Origin: Ottelia alismoides
Taxonomy: Eukaryota; Streptophyta; Magnoliopsida; Alismatales; Hydrocharitaceae
Reading direction: 5' to 3'
Assembly (NCBI GenBank): GCA_037367405.1
Contig: JAZKJV010009778.1
Coordinates: forward strand, 124,001-188,000
DNA length: 64,000 nucleotides
The notes below the pieces were generated by a model. The model ran no database searches, was not told the origin of the DNA, and was given only the letters and a program-made list of their open reading frames with translations. Shown here piece by piece: positions 21,971-35,362 of this stretch. Both the position numbers and the translations under genes were made by a program. The stretch's first letter is position 1, and the number at the start of each line of letters is the position of its first letter.

Positions 21971-24647
21971 CAACTGATTAAAAACCTAATTTTCTATGTT
22001 TCATTAAACTTTTAATAATATTTATTTCAGGACTCACTTTAATTGATGATATAATTCAAACAACATTGAATACAATATCAAATAAGTATACATTTCTTAT
22101 CTCACAAACGAAAATGCTTTTCTACTTATGTGAAACCTCAAATTATCAAAAACAAGTAAAACCCAATTTCTGACCATATTATATATTCGAATTAGGAGAT
22201 AAGCACTCTCTTGCAGTACTCTTCAAGACCTTTCCAACGAGATTAAGGACATTGAAAACATGCATCGTATTTAAAAGTTATGCGTGAAATAAAAGATCAT
22301 TTATGATTTTCGAGCCACGAACTGAAGCTATAAGGGCTAAGTGGCTGAGCCACCAAGACAATATACCTGAGCTTGTCGTCGCAGCTCCACTTGAAAGATC
22401 GTCGGAGCTCCACCATCGGTAACTTTTTCGATGTTCGATCAGTAATCCAAAGGTGCCATTTCGTAGAGCTCGTCGAGGTCCACGCTATACTCGTGTGCGT
22501 TTCACTCGGAACACCCCAAAATTGTAGATTTTGGGACGGAGGAGAAATCCGGAGAACGGCCTCCATAGGTACGGATTTTGATTTTCTCTTTGTTGTTCAA
22601 TCACATGCTCCTACATCGCATGTGCATCATTTTTCGTGTCGATCAACTTTCTGTATTGTTCATTATAGCGCATGCAAAACTAATTTTCATACCATATCGT
22701 CTCCTTCTGTCGTGTTTTCTTAGTGATCCTGTGATCCGAAAAATATGTAACTTAGGTCAGATTTATCCTTGTTCCGTGCTCTATAATACATTTAATTTAT
22801 TTTGAAATCGAAGACGAAAAATAGGGCACATAATTGGAACACCCGCCACATTCAACTGCATTTTTTGAGAGTCTCCTGTGACCCAAAAAATACGAAAATT
22901 TATATCAAATTTATCCTTATTTAATGCTCTATATGAGGTATAATTCATTTTCAAATCTGAGACAATACTTTTGATACCAAATTGGAGCATCAACTCACTC
23001 AATCCAGTGGCACAGATCAATCAGTTCAAATATGATTGGACCCAAAAGTGTTTTAGAAGTATAAAATGAGATGGCAATATGATATAAATATGTAGGATAT
23101 CATAAGAATAGTTGGGAGACATTTGTACACTGAGATATTAATTTGGCAACGTGCATCATGATCACTTTATGAGTTAGCCTAGTACTCAGGATTGAGAGCA
23201 GATAGTTAATCTAACTAAGAGGAGTATAATCTAGTCTAGTATGTGGAAGAAATGTGAATATACACATTAAGTACAAAGCAACTCAGAAGTATAAGTACTA
23301 AATTACGTATATATGTAGAAGTATGCATACGGTTTGTGGATGCAAGTGAGAGTGTTGGAAACAAGCTAGGATGCACATGTACTTCAAATGCATGCCTATG
23401 GAGGCACCCCAACTCTAAAGTATCAAATACTTTAGAGTCATTATATGAGACCATAATGGACAAACTTGACACAATATTATATTACTAGTGAGACAATGAA
23501 GTGTTGGAACTTACTTAGGATGCACATACCTCAATGCACGCCTACGGAGGTCCTCCAATCCTAAGGTAACAAGAACCTTGGATTCATAACGTGAGACCTA
23601 AATACGGGTCAAGACCGCATATTATCTGTGATATAAAAATATAATAACTAATTGAACATACCATGAGAGGATAGGTACTAGTGTCCTAAAAGACCAAATG
23701 ACTAAATTGTGTAGAAACCAGATGAGGAATGATTTGACTTAAAGAGATAAGTATGGATCATATGAGTTGAATGTTATGGTGAATGGGATCTATGATATAA
23801 TGTGAGATATATGATAATATAAATGAGATGTATTTATACAAGTACCATTGTTTCAAGAAGATAGTGTTAATCATAAGATCTCTAGACAACTTGAGATTGG
23901 TTAAAGGATATGAGAAATGTGCATGATCTTATGCCTTCACTGGTACCCTAAGCCATCGAGGATTTTTACCAATGGATATTGAATTTTGAGTGGTTCCACG
24001 ATGGTAATCGCGTGTATTATTGCTTTGCCTCACCTGCTGATGTTAGCCCAATGAGAGGATTTGAAAATTATCAGTTTAATGCAAGGCACATAGTAATATT
24101 CCACCTATAGAGTTACTCCGAGTGAGACGAGAATAATCATAAATGAAATTGCTTGTGTTATGCTTAGAGGAGTATCATACTCGAGAGTGGGGCATAGCTC
24201 TCATGGTCCTAGTGGATCCTAGTTGAGAGCTATCTAGATCCAACAACTCCTATAATTTTTCTCGCTACCCGAATGGTGGAATGGCCTACCTGATCCAGTC
24301 TGTACCTAAGATTTTCCTAGTCTACAATTGTGGAATGGCGTACTTAGTCGAAGATCCATACTTTATCATAAAGATGTACCTGGTGTGGTCTCATCTGATC
24401 CACATTTTACCCATTCTCAGGTATTCATTCCCTTGTGGTAGTAGGTGGAGGTTGATGGGTTGAAGTTGAAAAAATAGAGTTTTGATTGCTCAAGCCAAGT
24501 CCCCAATGCACTATATGTGACTATTGAGGGATTTTGTATGTGCAGTTGAAACTCAACAAATCAGTCTAGTAGATGCTTTGTATTATACTCTCAAATAGAT
24601 GCATATGTATACATAGGATTAACTCCTAAAGTAATGTACAGATAACA
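21971..24647. other. Unassigned region with an imperfect ~150 bp duplication
   Basis: No supported gene. A short duplicated block lies at 23353-23460 and 23502-23615. Both copies contain GTGTTGGAA, AGGATGCACAT, GCATGCCTATGGAGG or GCACGCCTACGGAGG, and GTGAGACC-like strings. Plus-strand frames at 22373-22723 and 22578-22805 have no recognisable domain. The area may be an old LTR piece but I cannot show its ends. Confidence 0.4.
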
Positions 24648-27213
24648 TGAAAGTTATGGAGAAAACCTTAAGCGCATCACAAAAGCGTGAAGATCGCATC
24701 ATATGCGTTCGAGAATGACTAGTCGTGCTAGTTGCTCGAGGTAGCGGAATTAAAAATTTTAAAGCGATGAAATCACATGATCCAAGAACAGTTCTCATAT
24801 CATTTCATCTAAACCACAAACAAGATATAGGAATACCTCTTGAAGCTTGGTTGTGAGCGAGTCTCTAAATTAAGAGACCTCCTGTCTGAAGTCCGATCTA
24901 ATGGAGGAGATTCTTGCGAGTGCGTTGATGAAATGTGTCCTCCTCGTAATTCATGTTGATGATCCAAGTGCTGAATCTCCTGATCCCGTCTCACAAGATC
25001 CGACGTCTTCTTCACAAGCGAGGTACACCGATGGATACGAAGATTCACGAGCAGTCGATCCTGGAACACAACGACGCAACATCGACAACGACTCTCTCTA
25101 GGGCACCAAGGTGGACGACCACATTGAGAGAGAGAGAGAATAGACATGTAGATAGAGAATTGTGTCTCATGTTGTGTGTAAAATAAAAGGCTAGGGTTAC
25201 CCTTCTATCTATACTATTTTGGATGTCCATGGATCGCAATGCATGTGCTCACAAATTCAATGGTTGAGATTGATTTGTTCTTTCAATCAATGATCAGGAT
25301 CTTGTTGTGTTTTAATTACCAACAAAAAATTTGTTGGCTTTTAATTAAATTAAATATATTGAAATCAATCGATATATTTCAATTTAAATCACACAATCAA
25401 GGATGAAATTAATTGGAATGAATGGAGCTCCATTCCATATACGGGGTGGATAGCCACCAAGTTGAGAGAGCTCAACTTGGACGTCCATCCTTGTATGGCA
25501 AGAAGGCTTCATCGTTCCAATTTTGTTGAGATATTATTCTCCAACAATAATTCCACATATGCAATAACTTTTATTGCATAATTAGTTCACCAAAATAATT
25601 CTAAATTATTTTATGATAATTTCAATCATGCCATTGAAAGAATGTGAATCTTATTTACACCTCCAAAATAAAAATGTAATTGCTATTACAATTAATTTTC
25701 TAACGTGAATCAATTCACATTGACTATTATTTTGTAAATAAAAATTATAATTAACCCTCTCTCTAATATATTATAAATCAAGTTTATAATATCTATGATT
25801 AATATGGATAGTGTTATCCACATTATTCATATCTATAGTAATTAAATCATATTTAATCATCTTGGATGTCCATTCTCTTCAGCTAAAATAAAATAGATCA
25901 AATTCATATTATTTATAATAATTAAATCACATTTAATTACCTATTTTTCTCAATGCTTAGATACAATATCAATAATGGAACCATTCTTGAACTCCTTCAA
26001 AAATAATACGCTTTCTCCACGGATACTTGGACACAAGGACATAACGATTGTATGTTAAGTGTATAGTGACTTGGATATTGTAATCATATCTCAAATCCAG
26101 ATCTCGAAAACCTTCCACAGATGTTTGATTAAATCAAAGTCATAAATCTAATCTTCTCATTGCATATGAATCACATTCAGATCAATGAACATCATTTGGA
26201 CCAAGATCAGATCAGTTTTCCATTGAGAGGAGTCACTAAAACCCAGACATGTTTCATCACTCACTCGGAATGGAAGCGCCATGGTTATACAATCTTTTAT
26301 GATCACATCATCCTCAGGTATTCCTAATACCTATACATCATGTATACTGGAAGACCTGGAATAAATCCGAAGTTTTAGATCTTATCTAGATTATCTTCTT
26401 CAGGGTTTTATCATTAAGTTTCTCATTTGATCATTAGCAGTTGGTATCGATCATATACTTTCCGAAAGCATATATCATACCTAGGTATTGATCATATACT
26501 TTCCAAAAGCAAATATCAAACCTACAAATTCAGCCAAGCTTCCAAAGAAAGACGATTGTGTACAGAATTTGATCCCAATATCTTATGAGTGAGATCATGT
26601 CTTCCAGTTCAGTAAATGAATCTATATGATATCTTTGAGAGATTGTATTACTCATATACCCTTGTATACATACTAATCTACCGGTGTATAGACCTTGATT
26701 AGGCCATCAACCTATTGGTCTACCAAGCGCACATATTCAAACTTATAGTAGTACATATGTCTCCGATTAGAGGATGTGTGCCTATATCGTGATAGTATAT
26801 GACATAGATCTTGGTTATCTCGATCTCGTTAAGCCAACTCTTTGACCTAGCTTATCTAACACCTCCGAATCTCTATTCTTATGCAGAGGACCTACAACAA
26901 GAGGTCGGTCAGATATCGGTCAAAAGAGAAAGGATTTCCATCTCCTACTCAGGTTGGAGATCATCTCTTAATAATCATTTGATGGTGCTTGATGAGTCCC
27001 CAATCTAACTCTTTAGACATTAATCTAAGAACCGACCTCTATGATTCAACAATTGAATCAATCGCTATATGATCATTAAGATGGCCATGGTATAAACCCT
27101 AATTGTACTATGGGACCTATTATGCAAATTAGTTATTCATCATTTTAGATCAGGGAATGATTTGCAATAACATTTATTGCATAATTGCTCACAGTGAGCT
27201 CGCATGTCCAACA
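24648..27213 (-). mobile_element. Solo LTR of the copia A/B family (2566 bp)
   Basis: The minus strand starts TGTTGGACATGCGAGCTC (27213 downward) and ends with decayed CATAACTTTCA (24648). The order of blocks matches the LTRs of A and B, including hairpin units near 25750-25960, a CT-rich leader (around 25110-25135) and the U5 with ACTAGT (24718-24723). There is no internal region and no second LTR, so it arose by recombination between LTRs or by truncation. The flanks TAACA (24643-24647) and TAAGC (27214-27218) share only the first three bases, so the target duplication is doubtful. U5 details resemble B more than A. Confidence 0.85.
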
Positions 27214-28152
27214 TAAGCATGATAAGATATTGATATGATGATTAGTGATGATCAAACACTTATATAATATAAGCAATGAACATTGTAAAGCATAGAACAA
27301 TAAACCGTTATAGATAGGTTGTACTATTGGATACTTACAAAAGAACAATGGCTTGGAAAACAATATTTTTGAGAAAGTAACACAAGAATATCTCCCTTGT
27401 ACTTTCCAAGTGTTTGAGTCAATGTGAGATGATTTATGAAAAGATACATAGCCAGATCTTCTAAGATTTTGTACAATTGTGAACTCTTACCAATGATCCT
27501 TTGAGCTAGGATTATCTTGGTAGTCACTCTTATACACTTAGTAGCATTTCTGCTTTTCTCCATCCATGGAAGTAGTGGTTCAGTGTGGGCTTGGATTGCA
27601 CTTTCGAGAGTGGTCAACTATCATAGGTAGCTTACCCTTGTTACTTCTTTGTACACTTTACAATCTTTACTTGACATTGTTTAGTTGTTTAGTTCCGTAC
27701 TGGGCAACTTTGCTCATAACATACCTATTTTATGTGGATCCAATAGATATTGCTAGTGTTGACACGTTTGGGAGCGGCTTTGGGATTAGACTTGGCCTTG
27801 TTTTGCTGCATTTTTTCAGAGTATGTGCTTCTAGTGGAGCTATACAGTTTGTTCTTGTAGATCACTTTTTATAGCTTCGCATTTCTACAGTTTCCAGTCA
27901 TGTAAATTTCATTGAAGTTGAGGACTCTGTTATAAATTATTTATTGTATAAACTGTTGAGAACCATGGATATATATGTTGTTACAAATACGTTTTTATTC
28001 AGTTTCTTTTCCTGCTTTACCTTTTTAATATTAATCATAATGTAATAAACATGACTATTATTGAGTGTCTGGATGGCATGAGCGTCACAACTTAGATTTA
28101 GTTTCTTATATCGAAACATATGTATTTATTCCTTGTAATTTAATAATCCAAG
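27214..28152. other. Unassigned spacer between solo LTR and gypsy LTR
   Basis: No supported gene. A 102-residue plus frame at 27566-27874 is hydrophobic and leucine-rich but has no recognisable domain. Composition and position suggest decayed transposon DNA. Confidence 0.4.
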
Positions 28153-31100
28153 TGTAACGGCCAAGAATTTGTACTCCAACTAAGATTCATTTTTCTCCTT
28201 ATTGCCTTTAGTGGAGTATCCAAAATTGGATATTAATCAAGAGAGATTAATACCTATTCAATAGTATTCAATACCATACTAATTGTCCCTCCATTTGATA
28301 ACCATAAAAATACATGGCTCCATTCACGTCACTTGTTCTCCTCATCTTCTTGTAGAGGGAAAGAGAGAGAAAGAGAGGGAGTTGAGAGAGGAGTCTTACC
28401 CGAGATATGTCTTAAATTTGTCACAGGAGACGTCATTGTTAAATCAGAGAATGAGCAGTATGCTGATACATAGCCGGGAGGAGCTGTGATGACCATGACA
28501 GGATGAGATAGGCATTGGACCTGAGGTATGTATCGGTTTAGGGTACGTATTAACAAAAGTCATATACGAATTACAATATTTGAGTGTATGTGTTGAAATC
28601 ATAGAATCATCTTTTGATAGGTATAACATCGCTGATCATTGTGAGTTTTGTAAGATGTTTAGAGCTACATCCATCTAATTCACATACGTAAAGAGAAATT
28701 GGATTTATATCGATCTTTTATGTTCAAGGCTTACAAAATTGCTACTCACATGCGGATCAAATGCTTGATGTAGTCTATTATACATTGTCTTTAATTAGAA
28801 TTTTATATGGAACCAACAGATTTTTTTACACGTTTGAATTTCATAGAAAATCCTTAAACGCATATCATGTGTATCTTTATTAAATCTTAGATAATTTAAG
28901 GGAGATTGGTATCGATTTAATCTTAATTACATGTAGCAGTTTTTTGGTTTATTTATTCGTATACAATAAGGTTACGTATCGTTGGAAACTAAATAAGATA
29001 ATAATCAGTGGTCCTCATTTTCAGAATAGGGTCCCTGTGACATCTTCCAATTAAAGGATCGATCTTTCAAGTTAATTAATTAGGATACACACACACACAT
29101 AAATATATGATCTTATTGGTAAATCTTTCTGATGTGACAATCAAAGATTTTAATATGATTTCAATTTTTCGTAGCAAAATGTGATACGACTAAGTTGGTG
29201 GGTATAGCCTGAGGTTTTATCGTAGCGCCTACCACAGATGCCAGTTCCTTGTACCTTAGATGACTCCATAGCACGTCAAGCGATGTAGTAATTGAGATGA
29301 CATTGTAGGTGTATTATTATGAAAAACAAAACCGTAAACATGGAAGCAAGCCACCTCTTGGTACAATATTTAGTGTTTATCATGCATGCAAACCCCCTGT
29401 CAACTTCTTATCGTATGTTGTATAAATACGATATAAGTTATATTCTATATATGAAATTCGATGAAATCTCATACTTGATAATTATATATAGATACCACCA
29501 CTCACATGGCTAGATACAATTATAAAGCCACAAGCAAGGTTATAATGAAATCCGGAAAAAAAGTATATCCGATTGCTCACCACCAATGAGTTGATAAAGT
29601 CAACATATTGATTAATTGTGCATGTAATAAATAATCTATAAATTATCTATTGTTGATAAGGAACAATCTCTGTGTGTATCATATCTAGTAGTGATTAATG
29701 AAGCTATCAAATCATAAAAGTGGACAGTAAGATAGTTTAATGAAGTGTTCACATGAACCACTATGGGGTGGGAAATGAATTGATTGTAAAAGAATTGCAA
29801 TTTCATAATCATGAGTAATGGCACTATGACGATAAGCGGAGCTAAGTGCTAAACCTAGCGGTGGGAGCCACCTCTAGAGTCTAATTATCGTGTTAGCCAA
29901 AGGGTAACACCGCAAGGGGCGTATGGTTGCAATGAACTATATAGGCAAAAGCTAAGTCCTCTACAGTTATAGCTACACTGTCATGTATGTTATGTTCAAT
30001 GGACCGCTAGTGCCAGCGGTAAAGCCAACAAAGCCACTTAAAGATTAAAAATCAAGACAATTCTAAACACTCAATAAGTTAAGGTATATGCGCAATTATA
30101 ACAATGTTAAGACATGTATAAATGTTATGAGTTTAAGATCTCATATAATATTATATTAATGTCATGGTTATATGTACAACTATGTTAATGTTAAAGTATA
30201 TGCACACATGTACTGAAATGACATGCAAGAAAATGGTTTAAATAAAGAATAAACCACTGCAAGTGATGAAAGAAATGGTTCAGAAAGGTAAGCCATTACA
30301 TGTTATGAAAGAAATGGTTTATAATGGTGAACCATTACATGCTATGAAAGAAATGGTTTAGAATGGTAAATCATCACATGTTATGAAAGAAATTGTTTTT
30401 AATGGTAAACCATTACATGCTATGAAAGAAATGGTTTATAATGGTAAGCCATTACAGGTTGTGAAAGAAATTGTTTTTAATGGCAAACTATTACATGCTA
30501 TGCGAGGAAATGATTTTAATCAAAGATAAATCATTATATGTTATGAGAGAAATGGTTTAAGAGTAATAAACCATCACAAGTCATGCAAAAGCTATTTTAA
30601 GGGGTTAATATGAAAGAACGATATAAATGATAAAGGATGCATATACATATCATGACCCTTATGATGAAAAATGATAGCTTATATATTTTTATGTATATTG
30701 CACATGCATATTCATGTCGAATTCAATATGCAACTTGTTAGGGAACGAACTTAGACATGCATGGGACAATTAGACACGTAATGATGTTATTCCATTGAGA
30801 GTTAAGTACTGAATTATAACATGTTAAAAGACCATTAGAATTCCCATGCATGGACCCCGATACATACTGGACATTAGGCTCATGCAAAATTGTGTTTACT
30901 TATTTCAGGTGAAGAACAAGTTTCACCAAGTATTAAATCGTGGGGCTGACTCGGTGAGATTTTCAGCATTGTATGGATAATAACATGATTTATGGTGGAT
31001 ATCTACATGCCTACTGGAACTAAGAGTCATATTGAGCAATTTCTTAAATTTCTTTTGCAAGTATACCCTTATTGATGTTGTAATATTGAAACTCTCAGTT

Positions 31101-31237
31101 CGATTGGATTTCATGGATTCTTTTGAGAATGATATATTTTCTTATGCTCATTGATTACCATGCATGAATCGGTAACTGTTCGGTCGTGCGATATTTATTG
31201 CATGCTTCCGCCGATCGACGTAACCCGTTCCGTTACA
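28153..31237 (+). repeat. 5' LTR of a Ty3/gypsy element (3085 bp), probably Tekay/Del-like
   Basis: The ends form a perfect terminal pair, TGTAACGG (28153-28160) and CCGTTACA (31230-31237), and a primer-site-like string follows at 31240. A TGTAAC start and a length of ~3 kb fit chromovirus elements of the Tekay/Del type; that is family knowledge, not shown here. A ~40 bp minisatellite lies inside at 30225-30584. No 3' LTR was found in the window. Confidence 0.75.
30225..30584 (+). repeat. Minisatellite, nine units of 39-43 bp
   Basis: Unit starts are 30225, 30268, 30307, 30346, 30385, 30424, 30463, 30502 and 30545. The typical unit begins GAAAGAAATGGTTT and ends AAACCATTACATG(C/T)TAT. Each unit contains an inverted repeat, usually ATGGTTT with AAACCAT. 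Unit 8 has TGATTT with AAATCA, so both arms changed together. Confidence 0.88.
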
Positions 31238-31239
31238 AA

Positions 31240-31251
31240 TGATATCAGAGC
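31240..31251 (+). other. Primer binding site of the gypsy element
   Basis: TGATATCAGAGC differs by one base from the initiator-Met primer site TGGTATCAGAGC and starts two bases after the LTR end. Confidence 0.75.
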
Positions 31252-32683
31252 TAGAGTTCCTCTGGGTGTAGGATATCCACAATAGATATGACCTAAGACT
31301 GAGATGAATAGAGTCAGACCTATGTATTACTTGAAACTCATTGACCCTTTGATTTTCTAAATCAGATGACCCATCATTATGGAATTAAGGTGATCAGGAT
31401 CGTGAGTCATCATCGAATGATGAAATTATTAAGGACTCGTAGTAATAATTACTATAATTGTTGACAACTATGAATCAACAGTGAATGCATCATGCATATA
31501 CCTTAGTGAATTTATATTGAAGGCCTTGATTCACACAACCCTTATTTAAAAGTTAAAGAAGCAACTGCCAGAAAAAGGTTGGATATAATATTTTCTAGGA
31601 GCACTTTTGTTCACTTTGTGAATAAGAAAAGTTAAGTCACATAGTCTCTGCATTAGGTATCGAGCTGTAGTTAAGGTGACTTTGATGGATTTATATCTAC
31701 TCTTCGTATAAATGATTTGTTCATTTGATTATTGAGAGAAAAGATCTTTTTAAAATCAATTTGCATCCGAGGTATCATTAACCCACCATACATGAGGAGG
31801 ATTTTTCGGAAATAGCTTTCAGAATGGGATTCAACCATTATGAATTATGGATCATGCCCTTTCACCTCTTGAATACCCTTATAGACTTTGTGGAGCTTAT
31901 AAAAATGGCATTTTTAGAATACTTTAATGAAGTTAGGATCATGTGTGTGGGCGATAGTGTTATATACTCGTATGATATGGAGAAACACCACATCTCAATA
32001 TTTGTATTTGAAATCCTAGTCCAACTCCAGTTTTATGAAGTGTTCTTTAATTATAACCTTCAGTTGGAAAAAAAGCATCCCTCTGATCATGTCACGTTTC
32101 AAGATGGTATTAAAGTTGACCTATTTAAGATGAAAGCTTTGTTTCCTTTGAGTTAGCTGAGAATTATTTTAGATATTCGTAGATTTCTAGGATGACATGA
32201 TAGACTGATAGTTCATGTTCTTTTCACAAATTATAATAGTATTGAGAAACCTAATCAGAAAGGATGCAAAGTTGTACATTTAGAGGAGTATGAGTGAAGT
32301 TTCTAAATTTAAGTAAAAGTTGACCCTGACTTTGACCGTAAGCTTCAATTATACACTAAAGGCTTTGTAGCGTAGACTGATACATTGGACAAAGAAATCG
32401 GGGGTATGATTTTATGAAAAAGGTAATGATTAAATATCTCTATAATTAAGATCACAATAGAATAACTATCGATCTCATGACATGGAGTATTGATGATAAT
32501 ATTTTTTCTTTAACCGATTGGTGAGATTATTGGTATAATAGAAAAACTGAGGTATTTTGAAGGATTAAGGTAGCAAAAGATGTCGATCTTTAAAAAGATA
32601 ATTGAAATACCCAATCCGAAATTTTGAATTGGATCGATGAGTATGTGAGACATCCTTAAAGATTTTGGATTCTTGGTGACAAT
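31252..32683 (+). pseudogene. Ty3/gypsy pol remnant (reverse transcriptase)
   Basis: From about 31740 to 32290 the translated plus strand follows a gypsy reverse transcriptase. The open stretch 31824-32156 has HYELWIMPF where HYEFLVMPFGL is usual and GDSVIYS where the catalytic DDILIYS is usual, so the first catalytic Asp is Gly and the second has become Ser. A decayed FLG near 32190 marks the thumb/connection. Only about 500 bases separate the primer site from RT, so gag and protease were deleted. The remnant ends where copia B begins (32689). Nonfunctional. Confidence 0.65.
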
Positions 32684-32688
32684 AAATT
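32684..32688. repeat. Target site duplication of copia B (left)
   Basis: AAATT before the 5' LTR, repeated exactly at 44299-44303. Confidence 0.9.
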
Positions 32689-35348
32689 TGTTGGACATAC
32701 GAGCCCACAGCGAGACATTATGCAATAAATGTTATTGCGAATATCATTCCCTGATCTGAAATGAAGAATAACTAATTTGCATAATAGGTCCCTTAGTACA
32801 ATTAGGGTTATGTACCATGGCCATTTTAATGATCATACAGCTTTTGATTCAAGTATTGAATCATAGAGGCTGGTGCTTGGATGAATATCTAAAGAGTTAG
32901 ATTGAGGACTCATCAAGTACTGTCAAATAATTATTAAGAGATGATCTCCAACCTGAGTAGGAGATGGCAATCATTTCTCACTTGGCCGATATCTGACCGA
33001 CCTCTTGATGCAGGTCCTCGGCATGGGAATAGAGATTCGGAGGTGTCAGATTAGTTAGGTCAAAGAGTTGACTTAACGAGATCGAGATAACCAAAGTCCT
33101 ATGTCATATGCTGTCACGATATAGTCAAGCATCCTTTGACCAGAGACATGTGTTACTATATGTCTGAGTATGTACATTTGGCAGACCAATAGGTTGATGA
33201 CCTAACCAAGGTCTATACACCGGCGCACTGGTGTACATATAAGAGCATATGAGTAATACGATCTCTCAAAGGGATCATACAGGTTCATCACTGAACTGGA
33301 AGACATGAGCTCACTCATGAGATATTGGGAAGAATCAAATTCCGTGCATGGTCATCTCGCTTTGGAAGCTTGACTGAATTAGTAGGTTTGATATATATAT
33401 ACTTTTGGAAAGTATATGATCAACATCTGGGTATGATATATGCTTGTGGAAAGTATATGATCGATACCAACTCCCAGTAGTCAAATGAGAATCTTAATGA
33501 TAAAACCCTGAAGGAGACAATCTAAAAGAGATCTAAAAACTTCAAGTTTATTCTGGGTCTTCCAGTATGCAGGATGTACAAGTATTAGGAATGCCTGAGG
33601 GTGATGTGATCATAAACGATTGTATAACCATGACGCTTCCATTCCGAGGGAGTGATGAAACGGGTCTGGATTTTAGTGACTCCTCTCATAGAGAAGTAAT
33701 CTGATCTTAGTCCAAATGTTGGACGTTGATCTGAATGTGATTCAGATGCAATGAGATGATTAGATTTGCGATCTTGATTTAATCAAGCATCTATGAGAGG
33801 TCCGCAAGATCTGGATTTGAGATGTGATCTCAATATCCAAGTCACTATACGTGGAACAATACAATCGTCATGTCCTTATCTCCAAGTATCCGTGGAGAAA
33901 GCGCATTATCCTTGAAAGAGTTCGTGGATAATTTCATTGTTGATATATGTATTCGAGCAATGAGAAAATGGATAATTAAATGTGATTTAATTATCATGAA
34001 TAATATGAATTCGAATCATATTATTAGGAGAACTATCTGAGATAATAAATGTGATTTAATTATCAAAGATGTGAATAATGTGAATGTGATTCATGTTATT
34101 TGGGAACATGAGAAAAGATTTTCAAGATGATTAAATGTGATTTAATTATCATGGATATGAATAATGTAGATAACACTATCCATGTTAATCAGTTATATTA
34201 TAAATGTGATTTATAATATATTAGAAAGAGATATTTGTGATTTATATTTGTTAATTAATTATTGATGTGAATTGGATTCACATTGGATGATTAATTGAAA
34301 ATATAATTTACATTTTGTTTTGGGTTGTGAATGAGATTCACATAATTTCAATGGCATGGTTGATATTTTCCACAAGATAATTTGGAATTATTTTTTGTGA
34401 AAATATTATCGACAAGAGATCATGATATAACCTGAGATAATGAGATCTCATGATAATTAGAAGAGATTGACCAAGTCCAATCAAGAGAAGTGGACGGCTA
34501 CAATTCTCCATGAGGAGAAGAGTAGCCGTCCCCTCTTCTTAGGGGATTGGTTTTAGTCTCCTTATTATCTCTTCTCTAGTCAATGTGATTTAAATTGAGA
34601 TTAATTATGTTGGTTTATCAATATAAATTAATTCAAATTAAATCAATTATTGTTGTGTTTTTACAACAACATCTTAGCCATTGAAAGAAACACAAATCAT
34701 TCTCCACCATTGATTATGTATTGTCCATAGATTGAGATTCATGGACTCCCAAAACCCTATATAAGAAGAGGCACCCCTTGCTCTTTGAGAGACACATTTT
34801 TCAACAACAACATATGCTCTCTCCTCTCTCTCTCTCTCTACACGTCATGTGCCTCTCCCCTCTCTCTCTTATGGCCGTCCACCATGGAGCCATTGAGAGA
34901 GTCATCATCGCTACAGCATCATCGTTATGCTGCCGGAGGACTTGCTCGTGGATCTCCGTCTCCTTCGATGTGTCTCGCTCGTGCAGAAGATGTCAGATCT
35001 CATGTGACGAGATCAGGAGATTCGTCGCTTGGATCATCAACATGGATTACGAGAAGGACATGTCTCATCAACGTGCTCGCAAGCGTCTCCTCCATCAGAT
35101 CGGACTTGAGACAGGAGGTCTCTTGGTTTAGAGATTCGATTGCAACCACACTTCAAGAGGTAACCTTACTACCTATTGTGGTTTAGATGAAACGATCCGA
35201 GAAAGGTTTTTTGGTCATGTGGTTTCATCACATTTAAAATTTTAAATTCTGCTGCCCGGAGCAACTAGTACGACTAGTCGCTCCTGATCTTATTCGATGC
35301 GATATACATACTTCCATGATGCACTTGAAGATCATCCAATATCCTTCA
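32689..35348 (+). repeat. 5' LTR of copia B (2660 bp)
   Basis: Starts TGTTGGACATACGAGCCC and ends ATATCCTTCA. It contains hairpin units with AAT-NNN-ATT cores between 33970 and 34350, a TATA-like CCTATATAAGAAG near 34756-34768, a CT-rich leader (34815-34870) and a U5 with two ACTAGT motifs (35264 and 35273). Plus frames at 34778-35131 and 34785-35186 lie in the transcribed leader, overlap each other and are not supported as genes. Confidence 0.93.
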
Positions 35349-35350
35349 AG

Positions 35351-35362
35351 TGGTATCGGAGC
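35351..35362 (+). other. Primer binding site of copia B
   Basis: TGGTATCGGAGC, one change from the initiator-Met site used by element A. Confidence 0.88.

Noticed and set aside
27566..27874. Hydrophobic 102-residue frame as a membrane protein gene
   Set aside because: No recognisable family, no support from neighbours, and it lies in decayed transposon-like DNA.
30225..30584. CRISPR-like array of ~40 bp units
   Set aside because: The units are contiguous and similar throughout, with no unique spacers, and lie in a plant retrotransposon LTR.
34778..35186. Overlapping 117- and 133-residue plus frames in the copia B leader, with similar ones at 11641, 19689 and 43750-44105
   Set aside because: They fall in the CT-rich transcribed leader, begin at different places in each copy and shift frame between copies.
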